64,000 nt of DNA from Athripsodes cinereus (GCA_947579605.1 OX388313.1:3906001-3970000), one strand, 5' to 3'; positions 30,790 through 41,371 are shown, counted from the stretch's first letter. Notes: generated from the sequence alone by a model not told the origin. Translations and numbers: made by a program.

Positions 30790-31125
30790 ATGTATCTCAA
30801 GGTGGAACCGGTACTCTTGCATATAGAGAGGTCGCAGTTGCGATGGCTGGGTCACGATCTCCGCATGCCAGAAGGCAGACTACCACTTAGATCTTTGGAG
30901 GCTGTGGGAGAGGGCAATAGACCGGTGGGCCGCCCTAGAAGAAGCTGGCAAGGGCAGGTGTCAAACTTGTGTGTTGAAAGACTTGGTTTGGAGTGGCCAG
31001 AGGTCCTGGAAACAGCGGTGGACAGGGATCTCTGGAGGAGGTACCTAGGCGCAATGGCCCCCCGACCCAACTAGGACAAGAGGAAGAAGATGTATTTAGT
31101 ATGTATGTATGTATTTTCGTAAAAA
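30790..31125 (+). mobile_element. RTE-like LINE 3' fragment (family R1)
   Basis: An open stretch of about 95 codons to the TAG at 31072-31074 reads LRWLGHDLRMPEGRLPLRSL, GRPRRSWQGQVSNLC and then D-R-D-L-W-R-R-Y-L. This is the C-terminal region after the RT in RTE-like elements. The frame is intact to its stop, so it is a fairly recent 5'-truncated copy. The antisense copy at 2583-2815 shares its 3' end. Confidence 0.8.
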
Positions 31126-31350
31126 AAATCTCCTGTTTTCTACTTCCATATTGATATTAAAAGTTTCATCCAGTTCGTTCATTCGTTTTTGTGCCCAATC
31201 TAAATAATATTTCCTAGTTGATTTATTTTTGCTGTTTATTTTGTTAAAGTCCATATTACCTACTCAAATAAATAATATATTGTTATATGGTTTTACACGT
31301 ACTTTATTTAAAGTGACTCGAGTTTAGACATGTAATGTCTTGAGTTTGAA
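31126..31350. other. Short gap, nothing recognised
   Basis: AT-rich. Confidence 0.35.
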
Positions 31351-31351
31351 A

Positions 31352-31425
31352 AAGGTTTGCTGGTCTGCTGGCTACCCCACTTCTGGGATATGCTTTGACG
31401 GTACAGTAGTAATAATAGTTGTATG
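31352..31425 (+). repeat. R225 3' end only
   Basis: GGTCTGCTGGCTACCCCACT, TCTGGGATATGCTTTGACGG and a TAGTAATAATAG tail. Confidence 0.65.
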
Positions 31426-31683
31426 TTTACACAAGTAAAAAATTATTTTAAAATATGATTCTACCTATGAATATCTATTATTTTATTTGTTAACCAAGCA
31501 AAACATAGTCATTTGTCACATATTAAAAAAAATACATTACATCAATATATTTTGACCAAGGAAGTTTGCGAATATTACAAGTATATCGGTGAATTTACAA
31601 ATCTAAACAAAATGAAAATAAAACTTGAAATGAGTTCATCAAATTCATTCAACATAACATTCTAAATTTAAAATAAGAACTGC
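31426..31683. other. Short gap, nothing recognised
   Basis: AT-rich. Confidence 0.35.
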
Positions 31684-31884
31684 AGGGCTACTCATGACAC
31701 AATCTAAATACGATCTTAATCTAGTCTTGATCTTGATCATACGACGCACGAAGGGACTATGCTCAAAAACACCGCGCTACCGCTACCGCGCGATCAGTAT
31801 GCGCGTATTTTTGGCCAATAGTCACTTCGCGCGTCGTATGATTAAGATTAAGATCGTGATTAGATTTTGTCGAGATTAACCTTG
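31684..31884. mobile_element. Palindromic MITE, family M2, second copy
   Basis: Same arms as 10893-11093 (ACAATCTAAATACGATCTTA, then TCATACGACGC-CGAAG), inverted on the right side. The central loop carries a GC-rich CGCGCTACCGCTACCGCGCG block absent from the other copy. Confidence 0.8.
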
Positions 31885-32455
31885 CTGAACATACATTAGG
31901 CTATTGGTAAAAACAATCAATTATAACAGCGCTCTAAAAACAGCGTGGTATGGGGGAACTATGGTTAGTATAAAGTATTTTCTTCATTTGACATTGGTAG
32001 TTTTAGTATCAAGTCTTAGTTAAACATAAAAATTTAAGTGTTGTCCTATAATCTAGTTATCTGAAGTAACTTACTTATTTATCTCTTAAAGTGAACATAA
32101 TAATAACCTTATCTAACCGTTAAAAGAATATTTCAAGTCCATAAATTTCAAAATAATATTGTTAACTATTATATTACACAAAATGCGAGTAGGTATGTAC
32201 CTACCAACACTCTGTGATTTTGTAAGTAAACTTTTTTATCTATGTATTTGTCGTAGATATTAAAAATAGGTAAATATTGGTTACTTAAACGAGATATTTC
32301 TATTAGGGCGAAAGAACATTAGAACATTGTACTAGGTTATATGTACTTGATGTTATTTTCCTTAAACGAATTATTTCTATAAATACAGATGTGAGTGCAA
32401 ATGATTCACCGCCAAAACATGGTTTTGATAAACTGCAATTAATAAATAAATTTTC
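31885..32455. other. AT-rich gap, nothing recognised
   Basis: No supported feature. Confidence 0.4.
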
Positions 32456-32459
32456 GGAT

Positions 32460-32870
32460 ATTCATTCATTCTTTCATTCATCGCCCTCAACACATTGGAG
32501 CACAGGGCAGAAACCAGCCTCCTCCATTCAGAGTGTCTATGTGCCAATCGCGTCATCTCTTCCCACGATATTCCCTGCAGTCTGATGTCATTGTCATAGG
32601 AACCGTGTATTGTGAGGTCTGCCTTAGCCGTCGGAACCCTTGCGGACGGAAGAACAGTGCTCTTTTTGGCAACTATCATTGGGCATTCTCAGAACATGAC
32701 CCAGCCAGGACCATCGTCTCTCTGCCGTGTGTGCTAGTGCACAGCATCATTTGTTACATGTTCATACCATTTTACATCCAAAATCCTCTTGTTTTTTACA
32801 TCCATTTTATATCCAAAGACACTTTGTTTTCAAAGTTAAGTATCTTCCGCTTTTGAGCCTTGGTTTCGGA
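32460..32870 (-). mobile_element. RTE-like LINE fragment (family R2), minus strand
   Basis: The reverse complement matches 63555-63945: GCTCAAAAGCGGAAGATACT, GGATGTAAAATGGTATGAAC, TGGTCCTGGCTGGGTCATGT and GTTCCTATGACAATGACATC. Frames are broken. A short ACATCC-TTTT piece is duplicated at 32770-32815. Confidence 0.75.
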
Positions 32871-32884
32871 TTTAAAAATCATCA

Positions 32885-33115
32885 ATAAGACAATCCAATC
32901 TTGAGTTATAGCGAAAAATTTCATGTCAATGAATCTCCCTCGACATCCATCAAGAGGAAAGCCAAAGAAAACCTGGATAACAATTTGACAGGATCCTGCG
33001 GAGAAATGGCCTGGATGAAGATGACGCAAGGAACAGAAGAATATAGATACAACCTTAGAATTACAAGAACCAACCCCAGCAGCCTGCAAGGGTAATAAGT
33101 TGGGACAGTGCCACG
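32885..33115 (+). mobile_element. RTE-like LINE 3' fragment, second family
   Basis: Shifting frames read KRKAKENLDNN, then RRNGLDEDDARNRRIYR and TRTNPSS. The D-A-x-x-R and R-x-NP near the end fit the RTE C-terminal pattern. It lies head to head with the minus-strand fragment at 32460. Confidence 0.5.
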
Positions 33116-33254
33116 AAGAAGATAAGAGGGATTATAACAAAAAAGATTTACTGAATTTATTTTGTAGCAAATAATCTAAAAATAATATTCTTAAATTTCA
33201 GAAGAGGCTACATTTGAAGATCAATCAAAAATCATTTACTCCGTAGAGCCTCCT

Positions 33255-33450
33255 TCAAAAAAATGGTCTCTCACTCTTATCCGTAAGTTTTCAAGTATTC
33301 TGTAAAAGGCAATTGTTACAAAAAATAAAGATATTTTACATCTGATGAGATTTGCCACCACGGAAAACACAGCTTGCATGTTTATTGTATGCGGCTGGTC
33401 ACCTGACTACCCCTACTTGTAGAATATTATGCAGTTATGGATTGACTGTA
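33255..33450 (+). repeat. R225 copy, full length but diverged
   Basis: TCACTCTTATCCGTAAGTTT, TTCTGTAAAAGGCAATTGTT, then GCATGTTTATTGTATGC and CTACTTGTAG. The second hairpin has changed on both sides (CTAC/GTAG instead of CCAC/GTGG). Confidence 0.7.
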
Positions 33451-33454
33451 GTAG

Positions 33455-33765
33455 AAAATTTCTTCTTTACCGCCTCGCTTCTTAATGATGACATTTTTAT
33501 TCACATTCCGAAAAACCACGTGGTTGATAACGAATCGAGTTCAACTGTTTTTATCACCATGGCAGGTATTACATATTTGATAACGGTGATAATGATAATA
33601 TACATATAAATGGTATGATAGCATACATATAATGTGAGTAATCTTATCTTAACTGAATGAATTATATCAATATTGTGTCATTGACCTATATGGTATAGAC
33701 CTGTAACACAGTGCTAATTTTCTCAGAAAACATGTTCCATAATTAGTGATTATAATAATGACAAT
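33455..33765. other. Gap, nothing recognised
   Basis: An 85-codon frame beginning inside the R225 copy at 33352 is not credible as a gene. Confidence 0.4.
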
Positions 33766-33777
33766 AGAGAACGACGG

Positions 33778-33985
33778 GGCTTCCTACAAGACGAATCTGG
33801 AGAGTGTGACTATGGTGCCGCACAGACCATGTCACACTTGTTGGAGTGTCCATTTTGCCCTGTCACATGCACTATGGATGATATTTTTGACGCATCTCCA
33901 CCAGCTGTGCGTTTTGCGCAGTACTGGAGATCAGTGTGATTGGTCTTTTCTGGGTCTCGACACGATAAATAAATAAAAACATGTA
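33778..33985 (+). mobile_element. LINE 3' end, Jockey/R1-like C-terminus
   Basis: Frame reads ECDYGAAQTMSHLLECP to a TGA at about 33937. The C-x-x-G...HLL-x-C pattern is the zinc-finger-like C-terminus of insect Jockey/R1-type polyproteins, followed by A-Q-Y-W-R. The tail is ATAAATAAATAAA. Confidence 0.7.
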
Positions 33986-34034
33986 AATTTAACACACGAA
34001 ACTACCATATAAGGCTTAGAAAAGACAACGTCAC

Positions 34035-34130
34035 CTTATTTGGTTGAGCCTCGGATGGGACTTGAACCTGCAACCCATCTTGTCGCGAAATGTGCTTTGT
34101 CCAATTAGCTACCGGGCGACTTGCCAGAGG
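34035..34130 (-). mobile_element. tRNA-like SINE head (tRNA-Arg-like), minus strand
   Basis: The reverse complement has A box TAGCTAATTGGACAAAGC and B box GGTTCAAGTCC, with GCCCGG near the 5' end. Arm pairing is incomplete, so it is more likely SINE- or pseudo-tRNA-derived than a functional tRNA. Confidence 0.45.
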
Positions 34131-34134
34131 CTCC

Positions 34135-34380
34135 GATATTCTCCCTTATAAACCCCAATGACAGCTTCATATGTAGGTATTGTTCTGGGTTACCTACCTA
34201 GTATGTGTAACGCATGCTGGATACTTCGCATGCTGGATTATTTACATAATTATGTGACCTCATACAGTGGTTAATTGTAAAAATAACATCGATATAATAA
34301 TAATATTATAATGCAGTTTCACTTCATAACATAGGAAGCTATCCATAAGCTAATGTATGTATGTATCAATGTTAAATACG
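34135..34380. other. Short gap, nothing recognised
   Basis: AT-rich. Confidence 0.35.
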
Positions 34381-34382
34381 TC

Positions 34383-34525
34383 TTGGCTGCGCAACATAAG
34401 AGACTGGACGGGGATGAAACTTGTGAAGGAACTGTTCCAGGACGTGCAAGATAGAAAAGCCTCCGTTAGAGTGATTCTCAACAACACGGGGACCTGACAC
34501 GGCACAATAAGAAGAAGATGTTAGA
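34383..34525 (+). mobile_element. LINE 3' end, RTE-like C-terminus
   Basis: Frame reads SWLRNIRDWTGMKLVKELF to the stop near 34497, then HGTIRRR and an AGAAGAAGATG tail. The SWLRNIR-x-WTG motif is a recurrent ending of RTE-type polyproteins in insects. Confidence 0.7.
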
Positions 34526-34529
34526 TGAT

Positions 34530-34750
34530 ATATTCGGCGCCGTTTAATAGAGCATCTATCTCAACTATGTAAGAAGAGCAATATCTTCAATTTGGTCCAG
34601 AACGTTATTGTTGTTATTAATTGATCTTTTCGATGGTCCTTGGAGAGTCGTTTCCAGATGACGGGTCTTGCGACAGCCAAAGCTCTATCGTAGAACCAGA
34701 TATCATAGTCCTACTTATACTTTAGCACACATTCTATATTATGTACCTAA
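34530..34750 (-). mobile_element. LINE RT C-terminus scrap, minus strand
   Basis: The reverse complement near 34620-34700 reads YDRALAVARPVIWKRL. This corresponds to the (R)-S/A-x-A-V-A-x-P-x-x-W-N motif of CR1/Jockey-like LINEs. Degenerate otherwise. Confidence 0.45.
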
Positions 34751-34754
34751 AGAA

Positions 34755-35120
34755 GCCTTCAAAAGACCTCTATAATAAATAAAATAAAACAATCAATGTC
34801 CATCAAGCCTTGCGGCAGCAAGGTTTAGTCGCAGTACTTGATTGGTCGCATTACAAATTTTATCTTTAAATTTCTAGTATATAAATATTACATAGGTTGA
34901 TGTACTTTGTACAGATAAACATGCACAAAGTAATAGACAACTATGTACCTATCTACGCACTTCCCATTTTAAAGTTATCTGTATATATATTTGTCTTGTT
35001 TGTTTACATATTAGACACACAATGGAAGTTTTATCTTTGGAAAAATTCAGTTTTAATATTTATACATAAACATAGTAAGCAATTTTTATAAGGAATTCCA
35101 TGGAGTCGCAGGTATTTTCT
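34755..35120. other. Gap, nothing recognised
   Basis: CCTTGC-GGCA-GCAAGG at 34807-34822 can form a small hairpin. The 64-codon frame at 34897-35091 has no recognised motif. Confidence 0.4.
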
Positions 35121-35124
35121 GTAA

Positions 35125-35245
35125 TTTTACGAGTGTCATGTAAAAATCAGGTATTCGTTAAACATCCTGCACATGACATTTATCATTTTCGATTCACCGA
35201 TTAGGGATACCACCCATATACCCCACTTGTTGAGAATGACGTAAT
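35125..35245 (+). repeat. R225, strongly degenerate copy
   Basis: GAGTGTCATGTAAAAATCAG, GGGATACCACCCAT and TACCCCACTTGTTGAGAAT preserve the order of R225 landmarks. Confidence 0.5.
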
Positions 35246-35780
35246 AGAATGGAATTTACGAGCAATCAGAGTATGACTCCCAGTTTTAACTTCAAAGTTT
35301 CTGAATACTCTACCTTGTACCAGGAATCAATTATTCGTAAAAGTTCGCTGAATTTGTAAGGAAAGTAGGCTCAGTTGATACAGAATCGCTCCAAAAGGAG
35401 AGGGTTTGCTTCTACTCTACACTCACGGGAGCAACTTAACAGGGTGAAATATAAGTAAAGTTAATGTCTGTTACAAGATGGATTTTCTTTACAAAGATAC
35501 TTGGTAATAGGTACAATAGTGTACAAACAATACTAAAAAGTTTTACGAACGTAATGCATACTATAATGTCTTAAACTACATACGTACGGCATTGCAATAT
35601 ATGTACTACGTAGGTAATTTCATGTATGCGTACAAAGTTCTCCCGCATACAATGCCTTGAACTGTCTAAGTGCATTGTGTATAAGATTCACCGAACCTAA
35701 GAGCAATTTCACAGAACTGTCTTTCTTTCAAAGTACCTATATACTTAGTCATACTATAGCTAGTAAGAACTATCTATACT
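35246..35780. other. Gap, nothing recognised
   Basis: No supported gene or repeat. Confidence 0.4.
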
Positions 35781-35885
35781 CAGTGGCGTGTCGCAGGTTT
35801 TCATACCGGATAGACCCAACTTCAATAATTGAAAAATATAAATAATCTATTTACTATACATAAAGTATATAGGCTAAAATCGTCA

Positions 35886-36000
35886 GACGAAATGGGACGG
35901 AGGTAACGCTCTTGCCTTTGAGTCACGAGGTTCTTGGTTCGATTCCCAGCCAGGGCAAAATGAAGAATGATCTCTTTCAAATTGACCGAAGTTTTTTGTA
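35886..36000 (+). mobile_element. SINE family S1, 3'-truncated
   Basis: CGGAGGTAACGCTCTTGCCT, GAGTCACGAGGT and GGTTCGATTCCCAGCC. It breaks off after AATTGACCGAAG and lacks the 3' half. Confidence 0.75.
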
Positions 36001-36039
36001 TATACATATATATATAAACATTTTATTATTTTGTTCGCT

Positions 36040-36475
36040 TCTCTCGGCTAGAGGGACTGAGAAAGAGTGTAGTCAAAAGATTCCACATACGGGGTTATTT
36101 CTGGCCGGCCAGCCCTTCAGGCTACCCACAATGGCGCCTTCGGTGTGGACAAGATTTGTTAAGTGTAGAATTCGGATAAATGAAAGTCCTTGAACTTCTG
36201 CGGTATCCGGGTGGGTCTCCTTCAATGACCGAAATCGGGGTAAAAAAATCGATATGGCAACACGTGACAGCGGAACTGTCATACAAACGTCACTTTGATA
36301 TAAAAATACAATCCAAATTTCCGACTTTTTCGTTGAATTACCCAAAAAAAATCTTTCATACAAACCGTCTCTTAATAATTACGATCACAACAAAAAAGAC
36401 ACAGCCAATTCGGTTCAGCCGTTCTCAAGTTATGGGGGAACATGCATGGTCAACTCATTTTTATTTATATAGATG
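36040..36475 (+). mobile_element. Retroelement 3' UTR (RTE-like)
   Basis: CATACAAACCGTCTCTTAAT, TTCGGTTCAGCCGTTCTCAA and GTTATGGGGGAACATGCATG, ending ATTTATATAGATGAT. Counterpart of 4730-4828. The overlapping open frames on both strands (36073-36476) are not coding. Confidence 0.5.
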
Positions 36476-36575
36476 ATCGTATTATTAGCAGCAGGTACGT
36501 AATATTATTTTTAAATTTAAGCATGTAAACCTCAGATAAAGCCCGGCTTTTTGACTTCTAGAAGACACGCTACTG

Positions 36576-36970
36576 CTGTACGTATATTATTATGTATACT
36601 GAGATACTTTCATTATAATATAATTTCACATACAAACAATCTTACAAATCATGTTAACTTTTTTTTAGTATTACAGAATTATGGATATTGTAAATTTTAC
36701 GTGGAGTCACTGGCAACAAATGGGTCAACAAATTTTCTTTTCTGCGAGTTTTTCGAGCAAAAAAAGGAAGACATTCGTAATACATCAGCAGGAAGTAAAT
36801 TAATTTATTATTATTTTTTTTTATTAATTCTTATGGAACAAACAGTTATCACAGAAGTATACAATTAATCAATATACATTATGGACCACAAAAGTTTCAC
36901 TTTATTACCACGAACTAAAAATATCATAGCAACTAACACAAAATAAGACATGAATGAGAAATTCAGAAAC
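36576..36970. other. Gap, nothing recognised
   Basis: The 105-codon frame at 36551-36868 has no family resemblance and AT-driven composition. Confidence 0.4.
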
Positions 36971-36971
36971 A

Positions 36972-37218
36972 GTCGGCCGGTGTGGCGCGGAGGTAACGCT
37001 CTTACCTTTGAGTCACGAGGTCCCGGGTTCGATTCCCGGCTAGGGCAAGGTGAAGAATGACCTTTTTCAAATTGTCCTGGGTCTGGGTGTTACATGTATA
37101 TGTGTTTAGTGCATTGTATATGTGTGTATCGTCACGTTAGTACCCATAATACAAGATTCATCTGAATTTGGGACTAGCTCGATCTGTGTGAATTGTCTAT
37201 ACATGTTATGTTATGTTA
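36972..37218 (+). mobile_element. SINE family S1, full-length reference copy
   Basis: GTCGGCCGGTGTGGCGCGGA head, GGGTTCGATTCCCGGC B box, AGAATGACCTTTTTCAAATT, TTTGGGACTAGCTCGATCTG and GTGAATTGTCTATACATG, ending in (TTATG)n. Best-preserved S1 copy in the window. Confidence 0.85.
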
Positions 37219-37221
37219 ATT

Positions 37222-37325
37222 ATTTGACATCTTCAATTCAGCGATAAAATGCACCACCTATTCTGAATCTCACATCTTTAGTGGCATGGAGAGAACAACT
37301 TGCATGTTCATTCTACCATATTTGT
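37222..37325 (+). repeat. R225, internal fragment
   Basis: GACATCTTCAATTCAGCGAT, GGCATGGAGAGAACAACTTG and CATGTTCATT. Confidence 0.6.
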
Positions 37326-37424
37326 AGGAGAGCTCGTGATAATATGGAGACAGAAATATGGGTGGAATGCATACATAATTGCTAAATTAAATATGTTAAA
37401 AATATAACCACAGCTCCTTGTCTC

Positions 37425-37645
37425 TGTATCTACCAAAAGTGGGGTACCCAGTAAGATAAATATACATGTAATAAACATACAGGTTTCCTGTCTATACAAA
37501 GGGCATTAGGATATCCAGAATGGATGTCATACCTCATCGCTGAACTGAGAACTGCTTATTTGTGATGTTTTATGAAAATCTTCCTTTTACAAGGGACACT
37601 CGAAAAGTTTATGAAAAGAATGAGAATAACTTTTTTTGCCGGGGA
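37425..37645 (-). repeat. R225 copy, minus strand, near full length
   Basis: AAAGTGGGGTACCCAGTAAG, ACATGTAATAAACATACAG, CCTCATCGCTGAACTGAG and GGGACACTCGAAAAGTTT. Confidence 0.7.
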
Positions 37646-37998
37646 TTCAAAGGCACAATTTTCGATTAAGAAAATATAATTTTATAGAAAGATAACTCTG
37701 CAAAAATAAATCATCTATCTCTATTACCTATATACCGAAAAAAGTTTCAAATAAAATAGAAGTAAAATGGATGAAACTACTATTTTTACATTATTTTCTT
37801 AGAGAAACTCGATAAAGATCTATTACAATAATCTTCACATATTATTTTAGTCTGTTCATATAAAGATACGTATATTTATTCATTATCTTTGAGAGTCAAG
37901 ATCAGGGTTTGCCAACCCAATGTTAACATGCTCAACAATAATTATATACCAACGTACAATGTCGAAAACTTATCATTTTGAATGGGGAAATATCATAT
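37646..37998. other. AT-rich gap, nothing recognised
   Basis: No supported feature. Confidence 0.4.
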
Positions 37999-37999
37999 C

Positions 38000-38536
38000 A
38001 CCGGTGAATCCATGAAATCTCTCATATACCTATCGGTTTTGTTTAAAATTATACATCGATACCAAATAATTCGTTGTGTCAGACTGTTACTATAAACGAA
38101 ATAACCTGTAAGCTGATTTATCCACTGAAAGAGTTATTGAGATAAATTAAATACCTAATTTTCTGGAATAATTTAGAGTTCGTCGGTAGCCTAGAGATAG
38201 AGTCTCGGTTTTCAGAACAAAGGGTCCGTGGTTCGATATCAGGTGCTGGCAAACTCCCCTTTCACGGCACAAGCTTTTAGCTTAGTGTGAAAGGTGTATA
38301 AGATTGTATTTGGGTTTATAACAAAGCCCAGGTAAGTATATCTTTTGAAAAAATGTAAAAACTCACGTTTTTAAAAAAAATATTCTTTGAAATTTTTCAA
38401 ATCATGCCTAGAATTCCAACAAAGGTACCTTCTATAAAATTTCTTAGACGCCTTCTACGTAACGAGTCAATTGATCATTTACCAGTTTTTTGCCTCTTGA
38501 TAAATTAACGGAGGAGGTTTCAAGATGTCCCACCGA
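38000..38536. mobile_element. TIR DNA element, family D1, second copy carrying a SINE
   Basis: Ends CCGGTGAATCCATGAAATCT and (rev. comp.) TCGGTGGGACATCTTGAAAC correspond to the D1 TIRs. GAAATAACCTGTAAGCTGAT and GAGTTATTGAGATAAATTAA inside match the reverse complement of 15575-15640. A SINE S2 copy (38181-38345) lies within it and is younger than the element. Confidence 0.65.
38181..38345 (+). mobile_element. SINE family S2
   Basis: GTCGGTAGCCTAGAGATAGA, GGTTCGATATCAGGTGC, CCCTTTCACGGCACAAGC and GTGAAAGGTGTATAAGATTG, ending in TATATCTTTTG. Confidence 0.8.
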
Positions 38537-38589
38537 CCGATTTTTAACATTTTATTTATTTTCCTAGCACATTTTTACGACATTACCTC

Positions 38590-38850
38590 GTGGAGTACCC
38601 GATAACGAAAAGGCTACCCACAATGTTCTGCAAGTCTACGAGTGTCCTGTAAAACGCAGAAATTCACAAAACCTCGATCGACAATAAACATTAAATTTAC
38701 AATTAGACGATGAGGTATCCACACATTCCGAACATATTCTTTCTTATTAGCACGGAGAGGACAATCTAATGTTTGTTGCATGCTTTTCATCTGCTGGCTA
38801 CCCCACTTGTACGATATGCCGTGATTGTATAGTATTAGTAACAGAAGAAG
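38590..38850 (+). repeat. R225 copy, full length, diverged
   Basis: CGAGTGTCCTGTAAAACGCA, GAGGACAATCTAATGTTTGT and CTGGCTACCCCACTTGTACG, then TATAGTATTAGTA. The 66-codon frame at 38769 is a by-product. Confidence 0.65.
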
Positions 38851-39164
38851 TAATTTTTAAAAATGTTTCATTTTATCCAAAATGTTTTTTTATTGTCAAC
38901 CGAATATGCAATGAATTAAATGCATTCATTTCATTCATCATAACACATAATAATATATGCAAAAAATAGAGTTTTAAAAAATTAATACCTACCGATTAAA
39001 TAATTAAATTGATATTTATTCCTGAGCACATCCTAGTTTGATAAGCTAGTCTTGAATTGAACGTTTATATTGGATATTACTGATATTTATACACTTGGCA
39101 AGTTTTACAATCAAGCCTTTCAAACCTATATACCAAGTACTAGATCATTATTATTACTATTATT
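38851..39164. other. AT-rich gap, nothing recognised
   Basis: Ends in an ATTATTATT run at the border of the duplicated segment. Confidence 0.4.
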
Positions 39165-39842
39165 ATTATACTCCGAGTGCGTATTCCTCATCATCCATAA
39201 TAATATAATAACAGCACGTAGTCTCGAGTGAGAATAAGACATGAGATTTACAAATATACTACATAGAACGAGATAAAATGATGTAGTTTAACTAGAAAAA
39301 TATCCGGCAATGCTCCATTGAACAGAATACATATACACTCTGTTGGTAATATCGTAAATATTTTTAAATCTGTCTGTAACATTCTACTAACATGAAGTTT
39401 GCTGCAAGTGTTTTCAATGCGTTTGCATGAAATTTAGCATATTTATTATTACTTTGGTTATTTTTATTATTTCTTCTTCTCGTATTGTTTTAGGAATGTA
39501 ACAGAATTTTCAACTCACTAGAGTGAATCAAATAAGAATAAAAATAATAATCCTATCTACGTATTATAGAGTTATTATTATTAGTTTTCAATAGATGTCT
39601 CTGCAGTCAAACATAACATAGTATATGAAATTTGAACAATATTTTTATAACATACATATTTTACATAATTATATTTAATGTGAACTCAAATTCTCGGCAC
39701 ATATTCACAAATTAAAACGATTCTCTTGTGATTCTCATTTACAAGCGTACTAGAAATACATATAATTGGATATTGAGTATGAATTTTTAAAAAGGTAGAA
39801 ATTTTACAATTCTGCTAAATCGTCAATACAAAGTTATATATA

Positions 39843-40095
39843 ATGAGTTACAATCCATTGGGTTGGTCTGCAACGAGTGTGGATTTTCTTCTCCATTCCT
39901 CCCTATTTTCAACAAGTCTCTTTAATTCTCCGTATGTGCCCCCGGTTCATGTCCTACTTCACTTGGTCCACATAGGTTTCTCTTGGTCAGCCTCTACCAT
40001 TTCTGCCAAAGGGTCGTGTCCTCCAAGATGGACAGGCCTGGGTGATGAGCAGGCCTGGGTGCATGATGTTGTGGCCAATCCAGTTGCTCGTTGTT
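39843..40095 (-). mobile_element. LINE C-terminal scrap, minus strand (also 48324-48576)
   Basis: The reverse complement reads GGHDPLAEMVEADQEKP, then, after two stops, TYGELKRLVENREEWRRKS. The R-E-E-W-R-R close to the end resembles the D/N-R-x-x-W-R terminus of RTE-like polyproteins. The sense-strand 94-codon frame present identically in both copies is the shadow of this. Family assignment is tentative. Confidence 0.4.
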
Positions 40096-40212
40096 TTACA
40101 TTAATAATTTTACATAATTATATTTAATGGAAACTCAAATTCTCAGTACTTATTCAAGAATCAAAACAATTTTCATGTATTAACTATACTATACTATACT
40201 ATACTATACTAT

Positions 40213-40365
40213 ACCATCACGGCATATCCCACAAGTGGGGTAGCCAGCAGATCAACTGCATGTAAGAAACACGCAAGCTGTCCTCTTCGTGCCAATATAA
40301 AATCAAGACATTCAGGATGGGTGGCATACCTCATCGCTTAATTTAAGATGAAAAATGTCTTAATT
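40213..40365 (-). repeat. R225 copy, minus strand, inside the duplicated segment
   Basis: CATCACGGCATATCCCACAA, GTGGGGTAGCCAGCAGATCA, TGCATGTAAGAAACACGCA and GATGGGTGGCATACCTCATC. Preceded by (ACTAT)n. The same sequence occurs at 48692-48844 in the right copy. Confidence 0.8.
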
Positions 40366-41023
40366 AATGTATTAACTATATTAGTATTTATAATAAATTA
40401 ATAAATATAGAAATTTTACTATTCTGCTAACTCGTCAATACAAATGCTTATCTTACAGTGAAAACGAAATATCTATATTCGTCGGCTTATTGGCTAACTT
40501 GGCACAAATTTCGCTTATTTTGGAGAAATGAAAAATCTATTTAACAGAAAATATTTTTTTTTTTATATATTTTGTATTTATCAAAACGGTTAGAATTACT
40601 TAACTTATTTTAGATTATTAGATACTAATTTTACCTACTATTCTACTATTTTCGAAATCCTAGGAGGCGGCCGATTGATTACTCCCTCATGTTCCCTTAT
40701 GTACGCCCATACTAATAAAATACTGTTTCATAAATCCGAAAATATCTCATCAAATGCTATTATAGTATCAATCCTAATCATGCATATATTTATAAGTACC
40801 TATGCACGATTACGTTTTTTATCATTTGAAATATTTGTTTACAATTCTGAGATCGCGCATTTTATCTTTATGATTATTTGACATCAACGAGAGCAAAAAA
40901 CTTAATCTATACAAAAACTAACACATTCGTTCATAAATTTAAAGTAGAGATGTTTTATATGCAGCCTTGACATACTCGATTTTTTTCCCAGATAACCGAT
41001 TGTACATACTCGTACATGCCTAG

Positions 41024-41350
41024 AGTTGAATACTGCCATCTGTGTGGTGAATTATGAAGCACTGGTCACTGGCTATAGACATAAGGTGATAATCTATGGC
41101 AAATAAATTCAATTCAGGGTTTGTCTTTGGTTACGTGTATATAATACACACACACTTGTTGATCCTCTCTTCTTCTCCAATACACAGTCAAATAACATTA
41201 ATATCTATACTGTTCTATTTTGTTACAAGTTTTACATTAAATCCAATATAATTAAGAAAAAACAGTGTTTGTTCTGCATTACTCATCATTTACACACAAC
41301 TCAACATTAAGCGATCGTGAAGGGACATAGGCGATCGAGACACAACAACA
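41024..41350 (+). repeat. BEL/Pao 5' LTR
   Basis: Begins (A)GTTGAATACTGCCATC and ends GACACAACAACA. The first base is A where the 3' LTR has T, so the usual TG terminus is altered here. Confidence 0.93.
41138..41145 (+). promoter_or_regulatory. Candidate TATA box in 5' LTR
   Basis: TATATAAT about 115 bp into the LTR. It is the best core-promoter candidate for the element. The identical copy in the 3' LTR is at 47433-47440. Confidence 0.45.
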
Positions 41351-41351
41351 T

Positions 41352-41371
41352 TGGCGACCGTGAAACAGGAC
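41352..41371 (+). promoter_or_regulatory. Primer-binding site
   Basis: TGGCGACCGTGAAACAGGAC lies one base after the 5' LTR. It starts with TGG, the complement of a tRNA CCA end. This placement and the TGGCGACCGTGA opening are typical of BEL elements. The tRNA is not identified here. Confidence 0.75.

Larger units (their letters stand above)
35781..36572. mobile_element. Possible composite element bounded by CAGTGGCGTGTC-like ends
   Basis: CAGTGGCGTGTCGCAGG starts at 35781. The complement of CAGTAGCGTGTCTTCTAGAA ends near 36572. The interval holds a SINE S1 copy and a retroelement 3' end, so it would be a target for later insertions. The inverted ends are short and no clear 8-bp duplication is seen. 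Confidence 0.3.
39165..41022 (+). repeat. 1.86-kb duplicated segment, left copy
   Basis: Runs from ATTATACTCCGAGTGCG to TCGTACATGCCTA and abuts the 5' LTR. It is repeated at 47646-49501 right after the 3' LTR. By eye the only difference is a T run (11 bases at 40554 versus 9 in the right copy). It contains an antisense LINE scrap, an (ACTAT)n tract at about 40183-40212 and an R225 copy (40213-40365, minus). No gene of its own is recognised. Confidence 0.9.

Noticed and set aside
34035..34130. Functional tRNA gene on the minus strand
   Set aside because: A and B boxes are recognisable but acceptor and anticodon arms do not pair well; SINE or pseudo-tRNA is more likely.
39843..40127. 94-codon frame present identically twice (also 48324-48608)
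   Set aside because: The duplication is of a whole 1.86-kb DNA segment, so identity says nothing about selection; the antisense strand resembles a LINE C-terminus.
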